From Betaproteobacteria bacterium (GTDB lineage Bacteria; Pseudomonadota; Gammaproteobacteria; Burkholderiales; Ga0077523): a DNA stretch of 64,000 bases. The notes under the pieces are model-generated. The model saw only the letters and a list, made by a program, of their open reading frames with translations. It had not been told where the DNA came from and made no database searches. Below, in pieces: positions 18,018-27,334 of this stretch. The DNA lies in assembly GCA_016713305.1 (NCBI GenBank), contig JADJPK010000004.1, forward strand, positions 806,001-870,000, in the 5' to 3' direction. Position numbers and translations under genes: made by a program. Each line of letters begins with the position of its first letter. The first letter of the stretch is position 1.

Positions 18018-18378
18018 GCCAATAAGACTTCCGGCGATTCGATCCGCACGTTTCGCGAAGCACCAGCGGTTGTGTGGTGCTTCAGCATTTGATCGTGCGT
18101 TCAAGATCGGCCGCCGAAAGACCGGGCGGCATTTTGCGGTGCATTGGATTGCGTCCAATGACTTGCAGGGTCGACTGGGTCTGGTAGTACCGAAGCGTTT
18201 GACAAGGACGGGTGTAGCCCGGAACTTCGTCAAACGCATGGTGCGAGAGGTGTACAGGCAGTCGGATGCCATCAAATCACCACTCAACGTGGTGGTCAGG
18301 CTGAAAACGATGTTTGCGCCGGGAGACAGGCAAGTAGTTCGTCAAGAACTCGAGCGTCTGCTCGCCAACCTGGAATGA
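17986..18378 (+). CDS. rnpA: Ribonuclease P protein component
   Basis: Basic protein cofactor of RNase P, which trims tRNA 5' ends. The 130-residue frame has family features: FAKHQRLCGASAFDRAFKIG, RLGLVVPKRLTRTGVARNFV and KRMVREVYR. The RNR-type motif is RNFVKR, so the second arginine of the textbook motif is replaced. The only ATG upstream of the conserved part is at 17986, which overlaps rpmH by 32 bases; a later non-ATG start cannot be excluded. Its stop overlaps the yidD start (ATGA). Confidence 0.9.
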   Translation: MPKAGLAWLSEPIRLPAIRSARFAKHQRLCGASAFDRAFKIGRRKTGRHFAVHWIASNDLQGRLGLVVPKRLTRTGVARNFVKRMVREVYRQSDAIKSPLNVVVRLKTMFAPGDRQVVRQELERLLANLE

Positions 18379-18587
18379 TTCGAATCCTTCTCCAGCGTTC
18401 GATCCGGCTGTATCAGGTGTCCCTGAGTCCGTATTTTGGCCAGGGGTGCCGATTCCATCCGACTTGCTCGTGCTATGCCATCGAAGCCCTCGAACGGCAC
18501 GGAGTGTTCCAAGGTGGCTGGCTTGCCTTGAAGCGGCTCCTGCGTTGTCATCCTTTCCATGCCGGTGGCCATGATCCTGTCCCCTGA
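18375..18587 (+). CDS. yidD: Membrane protein insertion efficiency factor YidD
   Basis: A 70-residue member of the YidD family, which assists YidC in inserting inner-membrane proteins. Visible features are the N-terminal amphipathic stretch (IRILLQRSIRLYQVSLSP), the cysteine-containing core GCRFHPTCSCYAIEAL and the ending LRCHPFHAGGHDPVP, all characteristic. It overlaps rnpA by four bases and precedes yidC by six, in the usual operon. Confidence 0.96.
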   Translation: MIRILLQRSIRLYQVSLSPYFGQGCRFHPTCSCYAIEALERHGVFQGGWLALKRLLRCHPFHAGGHDPVP

Positions 18588-18593
18588 ATCCGA

Positions 18594-20276
18594 ATGAACT
18601 CGCCCCTGGAATCGATACGCCTTGTTTCCTTGGTGATTTTTTGTGTCACCTTGTTCATCTTGGGCGAGCGGTGGGTAGACCAGTATGGGAAGAAGGATGT
18701 CCCGCCCGCGTCTTCCAGGATCGAGTCGACCGTCAGTGACGTGCCGACCTCCACCTCCATCGTTGCTGGCAAGGAGACGCCCCGGGCCGCCACACCCGTG
18801 GCGACGGCTCCGCAGCAGATCGTGCCCGTCAGCGCGGGAGGCGAGGTTGTTGTTCTTCAAACGGATGTTATGAAGGTCCATGTCTCCACGGTGGGTGGAG
18901 ATATCCAGCGAGTGGAACTGTTGGATCAAAAGGACACCTTGGATCCAACCAAGAACTTCGTACTGTTGGAGACTGGCGGAAAGCGCACGTATCTGGCGCA
19001 AAGCGGTCTGTTGGGTGAAGGACTTCCGACACACAAGTCCGTCTTTGCAGCAATGACCGGCGAGCGGACGTTGCAGGAAGGCAAAGACGAACTGATCCTG
19101 GAACTCTCCCAAGGTACAGCGGGATCCGGCCCCTCCGTCCTCAAGACCTTCAGATTACGTCGCGGCTCCCACGTGATCGATGTTGGTTTTCGCGTGGAAG
19201 GTGCGCCTTCGTCGTTGAAGCCGGCAGCGTACTTCCAGCTTGTGCGCGACGACACGGCGCCTGAGGGAGATTCCCGGTGGGTGCCGACGTACAACGGCGT
19301 GGCCGTCTACACCGAAAAGGAGAAATACCAGAAGGTCACGTTCTCCGACATCGCGAAAGGAAAGGCGAGCCACGTCAAGACGGCGAACGACGGCTGGATT
19401 GCCATGGTTCAGCACTATTTCGTGTCCGCTTGGCTACCCAAGGCCTCCGAAGGCCGCGAGTTCTTCACGCGGTCTCTGGAGAACGGGCTATACGCAGCCG
19501 GAGTCATTGTTCCCACGACGTCGTCCGCGCAAGGCGAGTGGTCGGTGGACGTCCCGCTTTACGTGGGCCCGCAGGAGCAGAAGAAGCTGGAACAGTTGGC
19601 GCCCGGCCTTCAATACACGGTCGACTACGGCTGGCTCACGGTGATCGCGACCCCGCTGTTCTGGGCACTTTCGTCGATCTACAAACTTTTCGTCCAGAAC
19701 TGGGGCGTGGCGATCATCGTTCTGACGGTCATTATCAAAGCCCTGTTCTTCCCCCTGTCCGCAGCCTCGTACAAATCGATGGCCAAGATGCGTGTCCTCG
19801 CGCCGAAGCTACAGAAGCTCAAAGAGCAGTTCGGGGATGATCGGCAGAAACTCCATCAGGCGATGATGGAGATGTACAAGACCGAAAAGATCAATCCACT
19901 CGGCGGATGCCTGCCGATTGTCGTACAAATACCTGTATTTATTGCGCTTTATTGGGTGCTGCTTGGCAGCGTGGAAATGCGTCACGCACCCTTTGCTCTT
20001 TGGATCAAGGATCTTTCAAGTCCGGATCCCTTTTATATCTTGCCCATCATCATGGGTATCAGCATGATCGTGCAGACGCGTCTCAACCCAGAGCCGCCGG
20101 ATCCCATTCAGGCGAAGGTGATGAAGATCATGCCCGTCGCCTTCAGCATCTTCTTTTTCTTCTTCCCGGCCGGTCTTGTCTTGTACTGGGTAGTCAACAA
20201 CGTCCTTTCGATCGCGCAGCAGTGGTATATCACCCGAAAGCTGGAGAAGGCGGGGATTGCTGCACGCAAGCGTTGA
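18594..20276 (+). CDS. yidC: Membrane protein insertase YidC
   Basis: Inserts proteins into the inner membrane, alone or with SecYEG. The 560-residue protein is the Gram-negative form. An N-terminal membrane anchor (about 8-24) is followed by a large periplasmic beta domain (about 80-330). The conserved five-helix insertase core begins near ALSSIYKLFVQNWGVAIIVL and contains FPLSAASYKSMAKMRVLAPK, GGCLPIVVQIPVFIALYWVL and VLYWVVNNVLSIAQQWYITR. The basic C-terminus ends AGIAARKR. The 3' end overlaps the mnmE start by 20 bases. Confidence 0.97.
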   Translation: MNSPLESIRLVSLVIFCVTLFILGERWVDQYGKKDVPPASSRIESTVSDVPTSTSIVAGKETPRAATPVATAPQQIVPVSAGGEVVVLQTDVMKVHVSTVGGDIQRVELLDQKDTLDPTKNFVLLETGGKRTYLAQSGLLGEGLPTHKSVFAAMTGERTLQEGKDELILELSQGTAGSGPSVLKTFRLRRGSHVIDVGFRVEGAPSSLKPAAYFQLVRDDTAPEGDSRWVPTYNGVAVYTEKEKYQKVTFSDIAKGKASHVKTANDGWIAMVQHYFVSAWLPKASEGREFFTRSLENGLYAAGVIVPTTSSAQGEWSVDVPLYVGPQEQKKLEQLAPGLQYTVDYGWLTVIATPLFWALSSIYKLFVQNWGVAIIVLTVIIKALFFPLSAASYKSMAKMRVLAPKLQKLKEQFGDDRQKLHQAMMEMYKTEKINPLGGCLPIVVQIPVFIALYWVLLGSVEMRHAPFALWIKDLSSPDPFYILPIIMGISMIVQTRLNPEPPDPIQAKVMKIMPVAFSIFFFFFPAGLVLYWVVNNVLSIAQQWYITRKLEKAGIAARKR

Positions 20277-21605
20277 CACAATCGTCGCGGTTTCCACTGC
20301 GCCAGGACGGGGGGCGATCGGAATTGTGCGGATCTCCGGCCCTCTCGTTCCTCATATCGCAGCTCGTATTTGCGGAAGTGTCCCGGCACCCCGCCGGGCC
20401 TTCCAGTGTCGGTTTGCTTTCGACGAGACCATCGATTCCGGCTTGGCGCTGTACTTTCCAGGGCCCGCTTCCTTTACCGGGGAAGACGTTCTAGAACTTC
20501 AGGCGCACGGAAATCCCGTCGTCCTTGCCGATCTGGTTGCGGCCTGCGTCAGACTTGGCGCGCGACCGGCACGGCCCGGCGAATTCACGGAACGGTCTTT
20601 CCTCAATGGGAAGTTGGATCTTGCCCAAGCCGAAGCGGTCGCGGATCTCATCGACGCAGGTTCAAGTGTGGCGGCCCGGGCGGCTGTTCGATCCCTCTCG
20701 GGGGCATTCTCCAAGAGGGTGGAAGAATTCTGCTCTCGCCTGCGGGACCTTCGCACCTTGGTCGAAGCGAGTCTGGATTTCCCGGAAGAAGGTTTGGATG
20801 TACTGGGCCAGTATGACATTCCCGGCCGGCTAGGCCATGCACTGAGGGCACTTGAGGACATTCGCAACGTGGCGCGACAGGGCGTTTTGCTGAAGGAGGG
20901 TGCGCGCATCGTCATCGTTGGCGAGCCCAACGTGGGAAAGTCGAGTCTGCTGAACGCCCTGGCAGATGAAGATCTCGCCATCGTGACGGATATTCCCGGG
21001 ACGACCAGGGACACGATTCGGGCGGAAACGTCGATCGAAGGCGTCCCTATTCACGTCATCGATACCGCAGGCCTTCGCCTGACCGATGACCTCGTGGAAC
21101 AGGCAGGTATCGAACGCGGACGAGCTGCGTCCTTGGGCGCCGACCTTGCACTTGTCGTCGTGGATGCGCGCACCCCGTGGTCGATGCGGTGGACCGAGTG
21201 AAGAAGCACGCCGCATTGCCATTGCTTCAGTTGATTGTGCGTAACAAGTGTGATTTGGCCGGCGACGCCCTTGCCGATGGGGTTGCTGCGCCGGGCACTG
21301 AAATCTTGGTTTCTGCGGTTACTGGCTTCGGGATCGCCGAATTGCGGCATGCGATCCTGCGGTTCATTGGTTGGGGCGAATCCGGAGAGAGCGAGGGGGT
21401 GTTCATCGCCCGCGAACGACATCTGGCCGCAATGGAACGTGCGCGATCACATATCGAGGCTGCGATCGCTTTGCTTCAGGGGGACGAGTCGCTTCTGGCT
21501 GAAGAGTTGCGCTATGCAGAGTCGTCACTCGAAGTCATCTTTGGCAGGACGAGTCCCGAAGATCTTCTGGGCGAGATCTTTTCGAGATTCTGCATAGGAA
21601 AATAG
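20257..21605 (+). CDS. mnmE: tRNA modification GTPase MnmE (frameshifted)
   Basis: With MnmG, forms the wobble-uridine modification (cmnm5U) on tRNA. The start is a TTG at 20257 inside yidC, just ahead of the conserved DTIVAVSTAPGRGAIGIVRI. The first frame gives residues 1-314 with the folate-binding domain (LNGKLDLAQAEAVADLIDA), GEPNVGKSSLLNAL, DIPGTTRDT and DTAGLR, then stops at 21201. The neighbouring frame (from about 21177) supplies NKCD and the C-terminal FGRTSPEDLLGEIFSRFCIGK with its catalytic cysteine. Adding one base to the CCCC at 21173-21176 gives ARTPVVDAVDRV and a 449-residue protein, the normal length. All motifs survive on both sides, so a sequencing error is likely. Confidence 0.94.
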
Positions 21606-21740
21606 AGTCAACTGGGGTTGGTTGGGGGCCCGGCGCGGGCATTTTCGACGATATTCCGAGCATCCCGGCGTCACCAGCGGATAGGAGCGACGCGCTGTAG
21701 ATCTCGCGCTATGTCGATCTGATCTTTGCGCTCGTTGGAG

Positions 21741-21756
21741 TGTTCCACGTGAAACA
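21741..21756. other. parS site, one mismatch
   Basis: TGTTCCACGTGAAACA differs at one position from the widely conserved parS palindrome TGTTTCACGTGAAACA. It lies eight bases from a perfect copy and about 3.4 kb upstream of parB. ParB nucleates here for chromosome segregation. Confidence 0.88.
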
Positions 21757-21764
21757 GGGATCGA

Positions 21765-21780
21765 TGTTTCACGTGAAACA
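21765..21780. other. parS site, perfect
   Basis: TGTTTCACGTGAAACA is an exact match to the bacterial parS consensus. It lies in the mnmE-mnmG gap, upstream of mnmG-rsmG-parA-parB, as in many proteobacteria. Its position near the putative origin agrees with an origin-proximal centromere. Confidence 0.95.
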
Positions 21781-21835
21781 CTCGAGATGAGGCCTTTTGA
21801 ACTATCATTTCGACCCCTTCGTGGCAGGAAACCCC

Positions 21836-23730
21836 GTGATTTTCCCCAAGACATTCGATGTCGTCGTGATCGGCGGCGGACACGCCGGTACAGAGGCCGC
21901 CTTGGCATCTGCCCGCATGGGCAAGTCGACGCTTCTTCTGACGCAAAGTATCGAAACGTTGGGACAGATGTCGTGCAATCCCTCCATCGGAGGCATCGGC
22001 AAAGGGCACTTGGTGAAAGAGGTCGATGCCCTGGGCGGAGCCATGGCATTGGCGACCGATGAAGCAGGTATCCAGTTTCGGGTCCTCAACGGAAGCAAAG
22101 GTCCTGCGGTACGGGCTACGCGCGCCCAGGCCGATCGGGTCCTTTATCGCAAAGGCATTCGAACCGCTCTGGAAAATCAGCCGAATCTCAGTCTCTTTCA
22201 GCAAACGGTCGACGACCTGCTATTGAAGGGGGATCGGATCACCGGGGTGGTGACCCAGTCAGGCGTCCAGTTCAATACCACCTCGGTCGTTCTGACCGCC
22301 GGTACATTCCTCGCGGGCGTTATCCACATAGGGCTCTCGCAACACCAGGCGGGAAGGGCCGGTGACCCCCCCTCCGTTGCATTGTCGGGAAGGCTGCGCG
22401 AACTCGGCCTTCCCGTAGGTCGCTTGAAAACGGGCACACCGCCCCGCATCGATGGACGATCCATCGATTTTTCCCGACTTGAACGTCAACCCGGTGATGA
22501 TCCTGAACCGGTGTTCTCGTACATGGGGCGCCGCGAAATGCATCCCGAACAGCTGCCCTGTTGGATCGCGCACACCAACGAGCGCACGCACGAAATCGTT
22601 CGAGGGGCCTCGACAGGTCGCCCATGTTCACCGGGGTGATTGAAGGCATCGGTCCCCGCTACTGCCCCTCCATCGAAGACAAGGTGCACCGCTTTGCTGA
22701 CAAGCACTCTCACCAGGTCTTTCTCGAACCGGAGGGTTTGACGACCCACGAGTTCTATCCGAATGGGGTCTCGACCAGCCTGCCTTTCGATGTTCAGCTG
22801 GCGCTGGTGCAAAGCATTCCCGGTCTCGAGAATGCGCATCTCACCCGTCCGGGATACGCGATCGAATACGACTATTTTGATCCGAGGGAATTGCGAAAGT
22901 CCTTGGAAACCAAATCGATAGCGGGACTATTCTTCGCCGGCCAGATCAATGGAACGACCGGCTATGAAGAAGCGGCTGCGCAAGGATTGCTGGCGGGGAT
23001 CAATGCCGCACGGGCCGTGGACGAGCTTGATCCGTGGGTTCCGGCACGGCACGAGGCGTACCTCGGTGTGCTTGTCGATGATCTCGTCAATCGTGGTGTG
23101 ACGGAACCGTACCGAATGTTCACCAGCCGAGCGGAACACCGTCTCAGCCTTCGAGAGGACAATGCGGACTTGAGACTCACCGCCATCGGCCGGCGATTGG
23201 GCTTGATCGACGACGCTCGCTGGAGGCGTTTCGAACGGAAACAGGAACTCATCGAAGTCGAATTGGCGCGTTTGCGAAGCACTCGATGCAATCCGCGGCA
23301 TTTTCAAACCGAAGAGGCGAAGGCGCTGTTCGGCCAGACCATCGACCGCGATGCGACGCTGGAGCAACTGCTGCGCCGTCCGGATGTTCGTTACCGCGAA
23401 CTGGTGCAGTGGGCCACACCCGACGAAGCCGTTCAGGACGAAGAAGCAGCCTCACAGGTGGAGATCCAGATCAAGTACCGCGGGTACATCGATCGTCAGC
23501 GCGAGGAGGTGCAACGGCAGGTCGAACATGGCGATTGGGTGCTCCCGACTGACCTCGACTACCGGGAAGTGCGGGGCCTTTCCCATGAGGTCACCCAGAA
23601 ACTGAATAAACACCGACCCGCGACGCTGCGCGATGCTGCTTCAATTTCGGGCATCACTCCGGCTGCGCTTTCCTTGTTGCGTGTTCATCTGCGCAAGTAC
23701 GGCCGCGACTCGACCCGGACCGTGGGTTGA
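21836..23730 (+). CDS. mnmG: tRNA uridine-5-carboxymethylaminomethyl synthesis enzyme MnmG (frameshifted)
   Basis: FAD-dependent partner of MnmE in wobble-uridine modification (formerly gidA). I prefer the GTG at 21836 (MIFPKTFDVVVIGGGHAGTE), which has an AGGA seven bases upstream and gives 631 residues; an ATG at 21797 would add 13. The first frame carries the FAD motif GGGHAGTEAA and SCNPSIGGIGKGHLVKEVDA and ends at 22639. The next frame resumes at LDRSPMFTGVIEGIGPRYCP and runs to 23730 with QINGTTGYEEAAAQG and the C-terminal helical domain. One extra base in the GGGG at 22604-22607 joins them without losing any family sequence. Confidence 0.95.
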
Positions 23731-24359
23731 TGGACCCTCTTCATCAGCCTCTAGCCGCAGGCCTGCAGCAGCTAGGGCTCGAGTACTCTTTCCGTCTCTG
23801 CAGTGGTCTTCTTAACTATCTGAATTTATTAACTAAATGGAATGCCGTGTACAGTCTCACCGCAGTTCGCGACGCGAACAACATGGTGACTCACCACCTG
23901 CTCGACTCATTGAGCGTGGTGCCACTGCTTCCTGCGGGAACGCTCGCTGATGTGGGCACCGGTCCTGGACTTCCGGGAATCCCGATCGCGATGACCGAAC
24001 CGGAGCGAGAGGTGGTACTGGTCGAATCCAACCAGAAGAAGAGCGCATTCCTCGTCCAAGCGGTGGGCACTCTCGGACTGCGCAACGTGCGGGTCGTGCG
24101 CCAGCGCGTCGAGGAATTCCACCCCGATGTCGCCTTCGACACGGTGATTTCACGCGCTTTCGCCGACCTTTCCGACTTCGTACGGCTCGCAGGGCATCTT
24201 GCCAAACCAGCCGGCCAGCTGCTTGCCATGAAAGGCCTGCTGCCCCATGAGGAACTCACGAAGGTTCCCGACGATTTTGCCTGCCTGGCGGTTCGGCCGT
24301 TGTCCGTGCCGGGTCTGGCTGCTGCCCGACACCTCGTGATCCTTCAAAAAAAACAATGA
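23730..24359 (+). CDS. rsmG: 16S rRNA m7G527 methyltransferase
   Basis: Methylates N7 of G527 in 16S rRNA (formerly gidB). The ATG at 23730 shares one base with the mnmG stop. The 209-residue protein has the N-terminal LLNYLNLLTKWNAVYSLTAV, the substrate segment THHLLDSLSVVPLL, the SAM-binding loop LADVGTGPGLPGIPIA, VESNQKKSAFL and the FDTVISRAFADL motif. The stop overlaps the parA start (ATGA). Translation is likely coupled along mnmG-rsmG-parA. Confidence 0.97.
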   Translation: MDPLHQPLAAGLQQLGLEYSFRLCSGLLNYLNLLTKWNAVYSLTAVRDANNMVTHHLLDSLSVVPLLPAGTLADVGTGPGLPGIPIAMTEPEREVVLVESNQKKSAFLVQAVGTLGLRNVRVVRQRVEEFHPDVAFDTVISRAFADLSDFVRLAGHLAKPAGQLLAMKGLLPHEELTKVPDDFACLAVRPLSVPGLAAARHLVILQKKQ

Positions 24360-25147
24360 ACTCAAAAACTTCGGGTGCACGGGTGCTGGCGATCACCAAC
24401 CAGAAAGGTGGGGTTGGCAAGACCACGACGACGGTGAATCTTGCGGCGAGCCTGGCGACAGCAGGGCAACGTGTTCTTCTCGTCGACCTGGACCCCCAAG
24501 GCAATGCCACCATGGGGAGTGGAATCGACAAGCGGACGCTCGTCTCGAGCATCTATGACGTTCTGCTGGGGGAAGCCGACCTCGGGAAGGTGGTGGTGCG
24601 AAGTGCCGCGGGATACGACGTCATTCCGGCAAACCGCGATCTCGCAGGTGCGGAGGTCGAAATGGTCCAGGTCGACCATCGAGAAACGCGACTCAAGCAG
24701 GCAATAGCGGACGTTCGTGCGGCCTACGACTTTGTTCTGATCGACTGTCCTCCGGCTCTCAACCTTCTGACCGTGAATGCACTGTGCGCATCGGATGCCG
24801 TGATGATTCCAATGCAATGCGAGTACTACGCTCTTGAGGGCCTGTCTGACCTCGTCAACACCGTCAAGAGAGTGCGAGCCAATCTCAACCCGACACTCGA
24901 AATCGAGGGGCTCCTGCGCACGATGTTCGATCCGCGCAACACGCTTGCACAGCAGGTTTCGGATCAGCTCCAGCAGCACTTCGGCGACAAGGTCTACCGC
25001 ACCGTCATCCCTCGAAACGTACGGCTCGCCGAAGCACCCAGCCACGGTATGCCGGTGCTCCGGTACGACCGCCAGTCGAAGGGGGCCCTGGCATATCTGG
25101 CCCTGGCTGGCGAGATCCTCTCCAAGCAATCCAAGACGAAGAACTGA
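24356..25147 (+). CDS. parA: Chromosome partitioning ATPase ParA (Soj)
   Basis: Nucleoid-bound ATPase that moves ParB-parS complexes. The 263-residue protein has the deviant Walker A box KGGVGKTT (17-24), DLDPQGNAT, the Walker B region FVLIDCPPALNLLT and the late motif VIPRNVRLAEAPSHG typical of chromosomal ParA. The short N-terminus without a helix-turn-helix also marks it as the chromosomal rather than the plasmid type Ia form. It overlaps rsmG by four bases and precedes parB by five. Confidence 0.97.
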   Translation: MNSKTSGARVLAITNQKGGVGKTTTTVNLAASLATAGQRVLLVDLDPQGNATMGSGIDKRTLVSSIYDVLLGEADLGKVVVRSAAGYDVIPANRDLAGAEVEMVQVDHRETRLKQAIADVRAAYDFVLIDCPPALNLLTVNALCASDAVMIPMQCEYYALEGLSDLVNTVKRVRANLNPTLEIEGLLRTMFDPRNTLAQQVSDQLQQHFGDKVYRTVIPRNVRLAEAPSHGMPVLRYDRQSKGALAYLALAGEILSKQSKTKN

Positions 25148-25152
25148 ACGAA

Positions 25153-25986
25153 ATGGCCAAGAACAGAGGACTCGGAAGGGGACTGGACGCCCTTCTGGGG
25201 GGCGGAGAACCGTCACAGGGGGAAGGCGAGCGCCTTCTCAGCCTTAGACTCTCCGCGCTTCAGCCGGGGAAGTACCAGCCGCGCACGAACATGCACGAGG
25301 ACGCGATCGCAGAGCTGGCGGAATCCATCAAGGCGCAAGGGTTGATCCAACCCATTCTGGCTCGACAGATCGGACAGGACAGATACGAAATCATCGCGGG
25401 CGAGCGCCGTTGGCGAGCCGCTCAACGGGCAGGTCTGCAAGAGGTGCCTGTCGTCGTGCGGAATGTGCCGGATGAATCGGCGCTGGCCATGGCGCTGATC
25501 GAGAACATCCAGCGGGAGAATCTGAATGCCATAGAGGAAGCCAACGGCATCCAGCGGCTTGTGGAGGAGTTTGGCATGACCCACCAAGCCGCCGCCGACG
25601 CCGTCGGCCGATCCCGAAGTGCCGTCAGCAACCTGCTCCGGCTACTCGCGCTGCCGACCGTCATCCAGTCGATGCTGTCGGATGGCCGTATCGAGATGGG
25701 GCACGCCCGGGCCTTGCTGCCCCTGGATCCCTCCCGTCAGCTGGAGGTTGCGCACCAGGTGGTTCACAAGGGGTTGTCGGTACGCGAAGCCGAGAGGGCC
25801 GCATCCGCCGCGCTCGCCCCCGCGTCGGCGGCCGGGGCCCGGCGAAAAGTCAGCACGGATGTTCGCCAACTTGAAGAAGAGTTGTCCGATCTGCTCGGAA
25901 CGCGAGTGGAAATCCTCTCGCGTTCCAAGGGTTCGGGAAAGCTTGTCGTGCATTTTCCTCGCTCGCTCAACTCGACTCGGTTCTGA
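25153..25986 (+). CDS. parB: Chromosome partitioning protein ParB (Spo0J)
   Basis: parS-binding CTPase clamp of the ParABS system. The 277-residue protein starts with MAKNRGLGRGLDALLGG, the ParA-interacting tail. The CTP-binding region carries EIIAGERRWRAAQRAGL and ALIENIQRENLNAIEEA. The helix-turn-helix is MTHQAAADAVGRSRSAVSNL. The C-terminal dimer domain ends KGSGKLVVHF. Two parS sites lie upstream of mnmG at 21741 and 21765. The gene ends the mnmG operon; the atp promoter follows directly. Confidence 0.97.
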   Translation: MAKNRGLGRGLDALLGGGEPSQGEGERLLSLRLSALQPGKYQPRTNMHEDAIAELAESIKAQGLIQPILARQIGQDRYEIIAGERRWRAAQRAGLQEVPVVVRNVPDESALAMALIENIQRENLNAIEEANGIQRLVEEFGMTHQAAADAVGRSRSAVSNLLRLLALPTVIQSMLSDGRIEMGHARALLPLDPSRQLEVAHQVVHKGLSVREAERAASAALAPASAAGARRKVSTDVRQLEEELSDLLGTRVEILSRSKGSGKLVVHFPRSLNSTRF

Positions 25987-26026
25987 CGCGCCTGCGCTAA
26001 GTTCACGCTGCATTGCACAAACCGCG

Positions 26027-26055
26027 TTGACCCGCCGCGGGCCCATCGATATACT
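26027..26055 (+). promoter_or_regulatory. Sigma-70 promoter of the ATP synthase operon
   Basis: TTGACC (26027-26032), exactly 17 bases, TATACT (26050-26055), 38 bases before the atpI start. The match to consensus and the position between parB and atpI make this the likely main promoter of atpIBEFHAGDC. Confidence 0.78.
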
Positions 26056-26092
26056 CCCGGGCTTTGCTTGAAGGTCGAGCGGAGAGAACAAC

Positions 26093-26461
26093 GTGGCACC
26101 CGTCGGGCGGTCGCCGATGCGAGTCGTGCTGCGGTGGCAGATCATCATCACTGTCACGTTTTCGATCGCGGCGTACGCTGTCATTGGATCCAACGCCGCG
26201 CTTTCTGCACTGCTCGGTGGCTCGATCAGTGTCGTGGCAACCCTCGTTTTCATGGCGGTTGCCCGGCTCGGCAAGGCGAATTCGGCGGGTCTTGCGCTCC
26301 TGGCCGTCCTTCGGGCCGAAGCTGTAAAGGTGTTCGTCATCATCGCTCTGCTGTGGCTGGTGATGAAGGCATATGCGCAATTGGTGCCGACGATCTTCAT
26401 TGCGACGTTCATCGTCGCGGTGCTGATCCAGTCGATGGCGTTTTTCGTACGGGACAAATAA
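26093..26461 (+). CDS. atpI: ATP synthase accessory protein AtpI
   Basis: Small membrane protein that helps assemble the c-ring. The 122-residue frame has four hydrophobic stretches (about 16-34, 36-57, 66-88, 96-117), as expected for the family. The GTG at 26093 is preceded by GGAGAG, a good ribosome-binding site; the ATG at 26117 is an alternative. It is the first gene after the promoter and precedes atpB by 19 bases. Confidence 0.85.
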   Translation: MAPVGRSPMRVVLRWQIIITVTFSIAAYAVIGSNAALSALLGGSISVVATLVFMAVARLGKANSAGLALLAVLRAEAVKVFVIIALLWLVMKAYAQLVPTIFIATFIVAVLIQSMAFFVRDK

Positions 26462-26480
26462 CGGAGTCGCTGCTTCGGTC

Positions 26481-27290
26481 ATGGCTGCGGAATCACAACT
26501 CACCCCCACCGAGTACATCGGGCACCACCTGACAAACTTCACGGCGCAGACCGGGCAAGGTTCGTTCTGGACCCTGCATGTCGACTCGCTGTTCATGGCC
26601 GTGCTCATGGGCATCGTGGGCATCGGTTTCCTCTGGTGGGTGGCGCGAGGCGCCACTTCAGGTGTGCCGGGCAAGCGGCAGGCCTTCGTAGAACTGGCCT
26701 TCGAGTTCATAGACGAACAGGTCAAGGGCATCTTCCACGGCGATCGGCACAAGTTCATCGCTCCCGCGGCGCTGACGGTCTTCGTGTGGGTCCTTCTGAT
26801 GAACGCCATGGATTTCCTGCCCGTGGACATCATGGCGTGGATCTACGAGCACGTCTTCCACCTGCACAACTGGCGCGGTGTTCCGACCGCCGACGTGAAT
26901 ACCACTTTCGCGCTGGCGTTGTCCGTCTGGATCCTGATGATCTATTTCTCCATCTCCGTGAAGGGCCTGGGAGGCTGGATCCACGAATTGTTCTGCGCTC
27001 CCTTCGGCGGCCATCCGCTGCTGTGGCCGGCGAACTTCCTCTTCAACCTCGTCGAGTACATTTCCAAGCCCCTTTCGCATTCCTTGCGTCTGTACGGGAA
27101 CATGTATGCGGGCGAGATCATCTTCCTGCTCCTCTGGCTGTGGGCCGCGACCGGCCTCGCCGGCACCGTATTCGGTGCGATCCTCGGGGCCGGATGGGCG
27201 ATCTTCCACATTCTTATCGTCGTGCTCCAGGCATTCATCTTCATGATGCTCACCGTGGTGTACCTCGCCATGGCGCACGAAAGCCACTGA
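26481..27290 (+). CDS. atpB: F1Fo ATP synthase subunit a
   Basis: Membrane stator subunit that carries protons to and from the c-ring. The 269-residue protein has about five to six hydrophobic segments. The essential arginine is R203 in HSLRLYGNMYAGEIIFLL, the family signature. Also visible are LLMNAMDFLPVDIM in the first half and MLTVVYLAMAHESH at the end. Position, length and motifs are all typical. Confidence 0.97.
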   Translation: MAAESQLTPTEYIGHHLTNFTAQTGQGSFWTLHVDSLFMAVLMGIVGIGFLWWVARGATSGVPGKRQAFVELAFEFIDEQVKGIFHGDRHKFIAPAALTVFVWVLLMNAMDFLPVDIMAWIYEHVFHLHNWRGVPTADVNTTFALALSVWILMIYFSISVKGLGGWIHELFCAPFGGHPLLWPANFLFNLVEYISKPLSHSLRLYGNMYAGEIIFLLLWLWAATGLAGTVFGAILGAGWAIFHILIVVLQAFIFMMLTVVYLAMAHESH

Positions 27291-27334
27291 GTTTCCGTTC
27301 CACTTCCACTTCCGTTCAAAGAAGGACAGCAACC

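Noticed and set aside
21173..21176. Programmed ribosomal frameshift in mnmE
   Set aside because: No slippery heptamer of the usual A/U type is seen, the gene is not known to use frameshifting, and the same tetramer context recurs in four unrelated genes.
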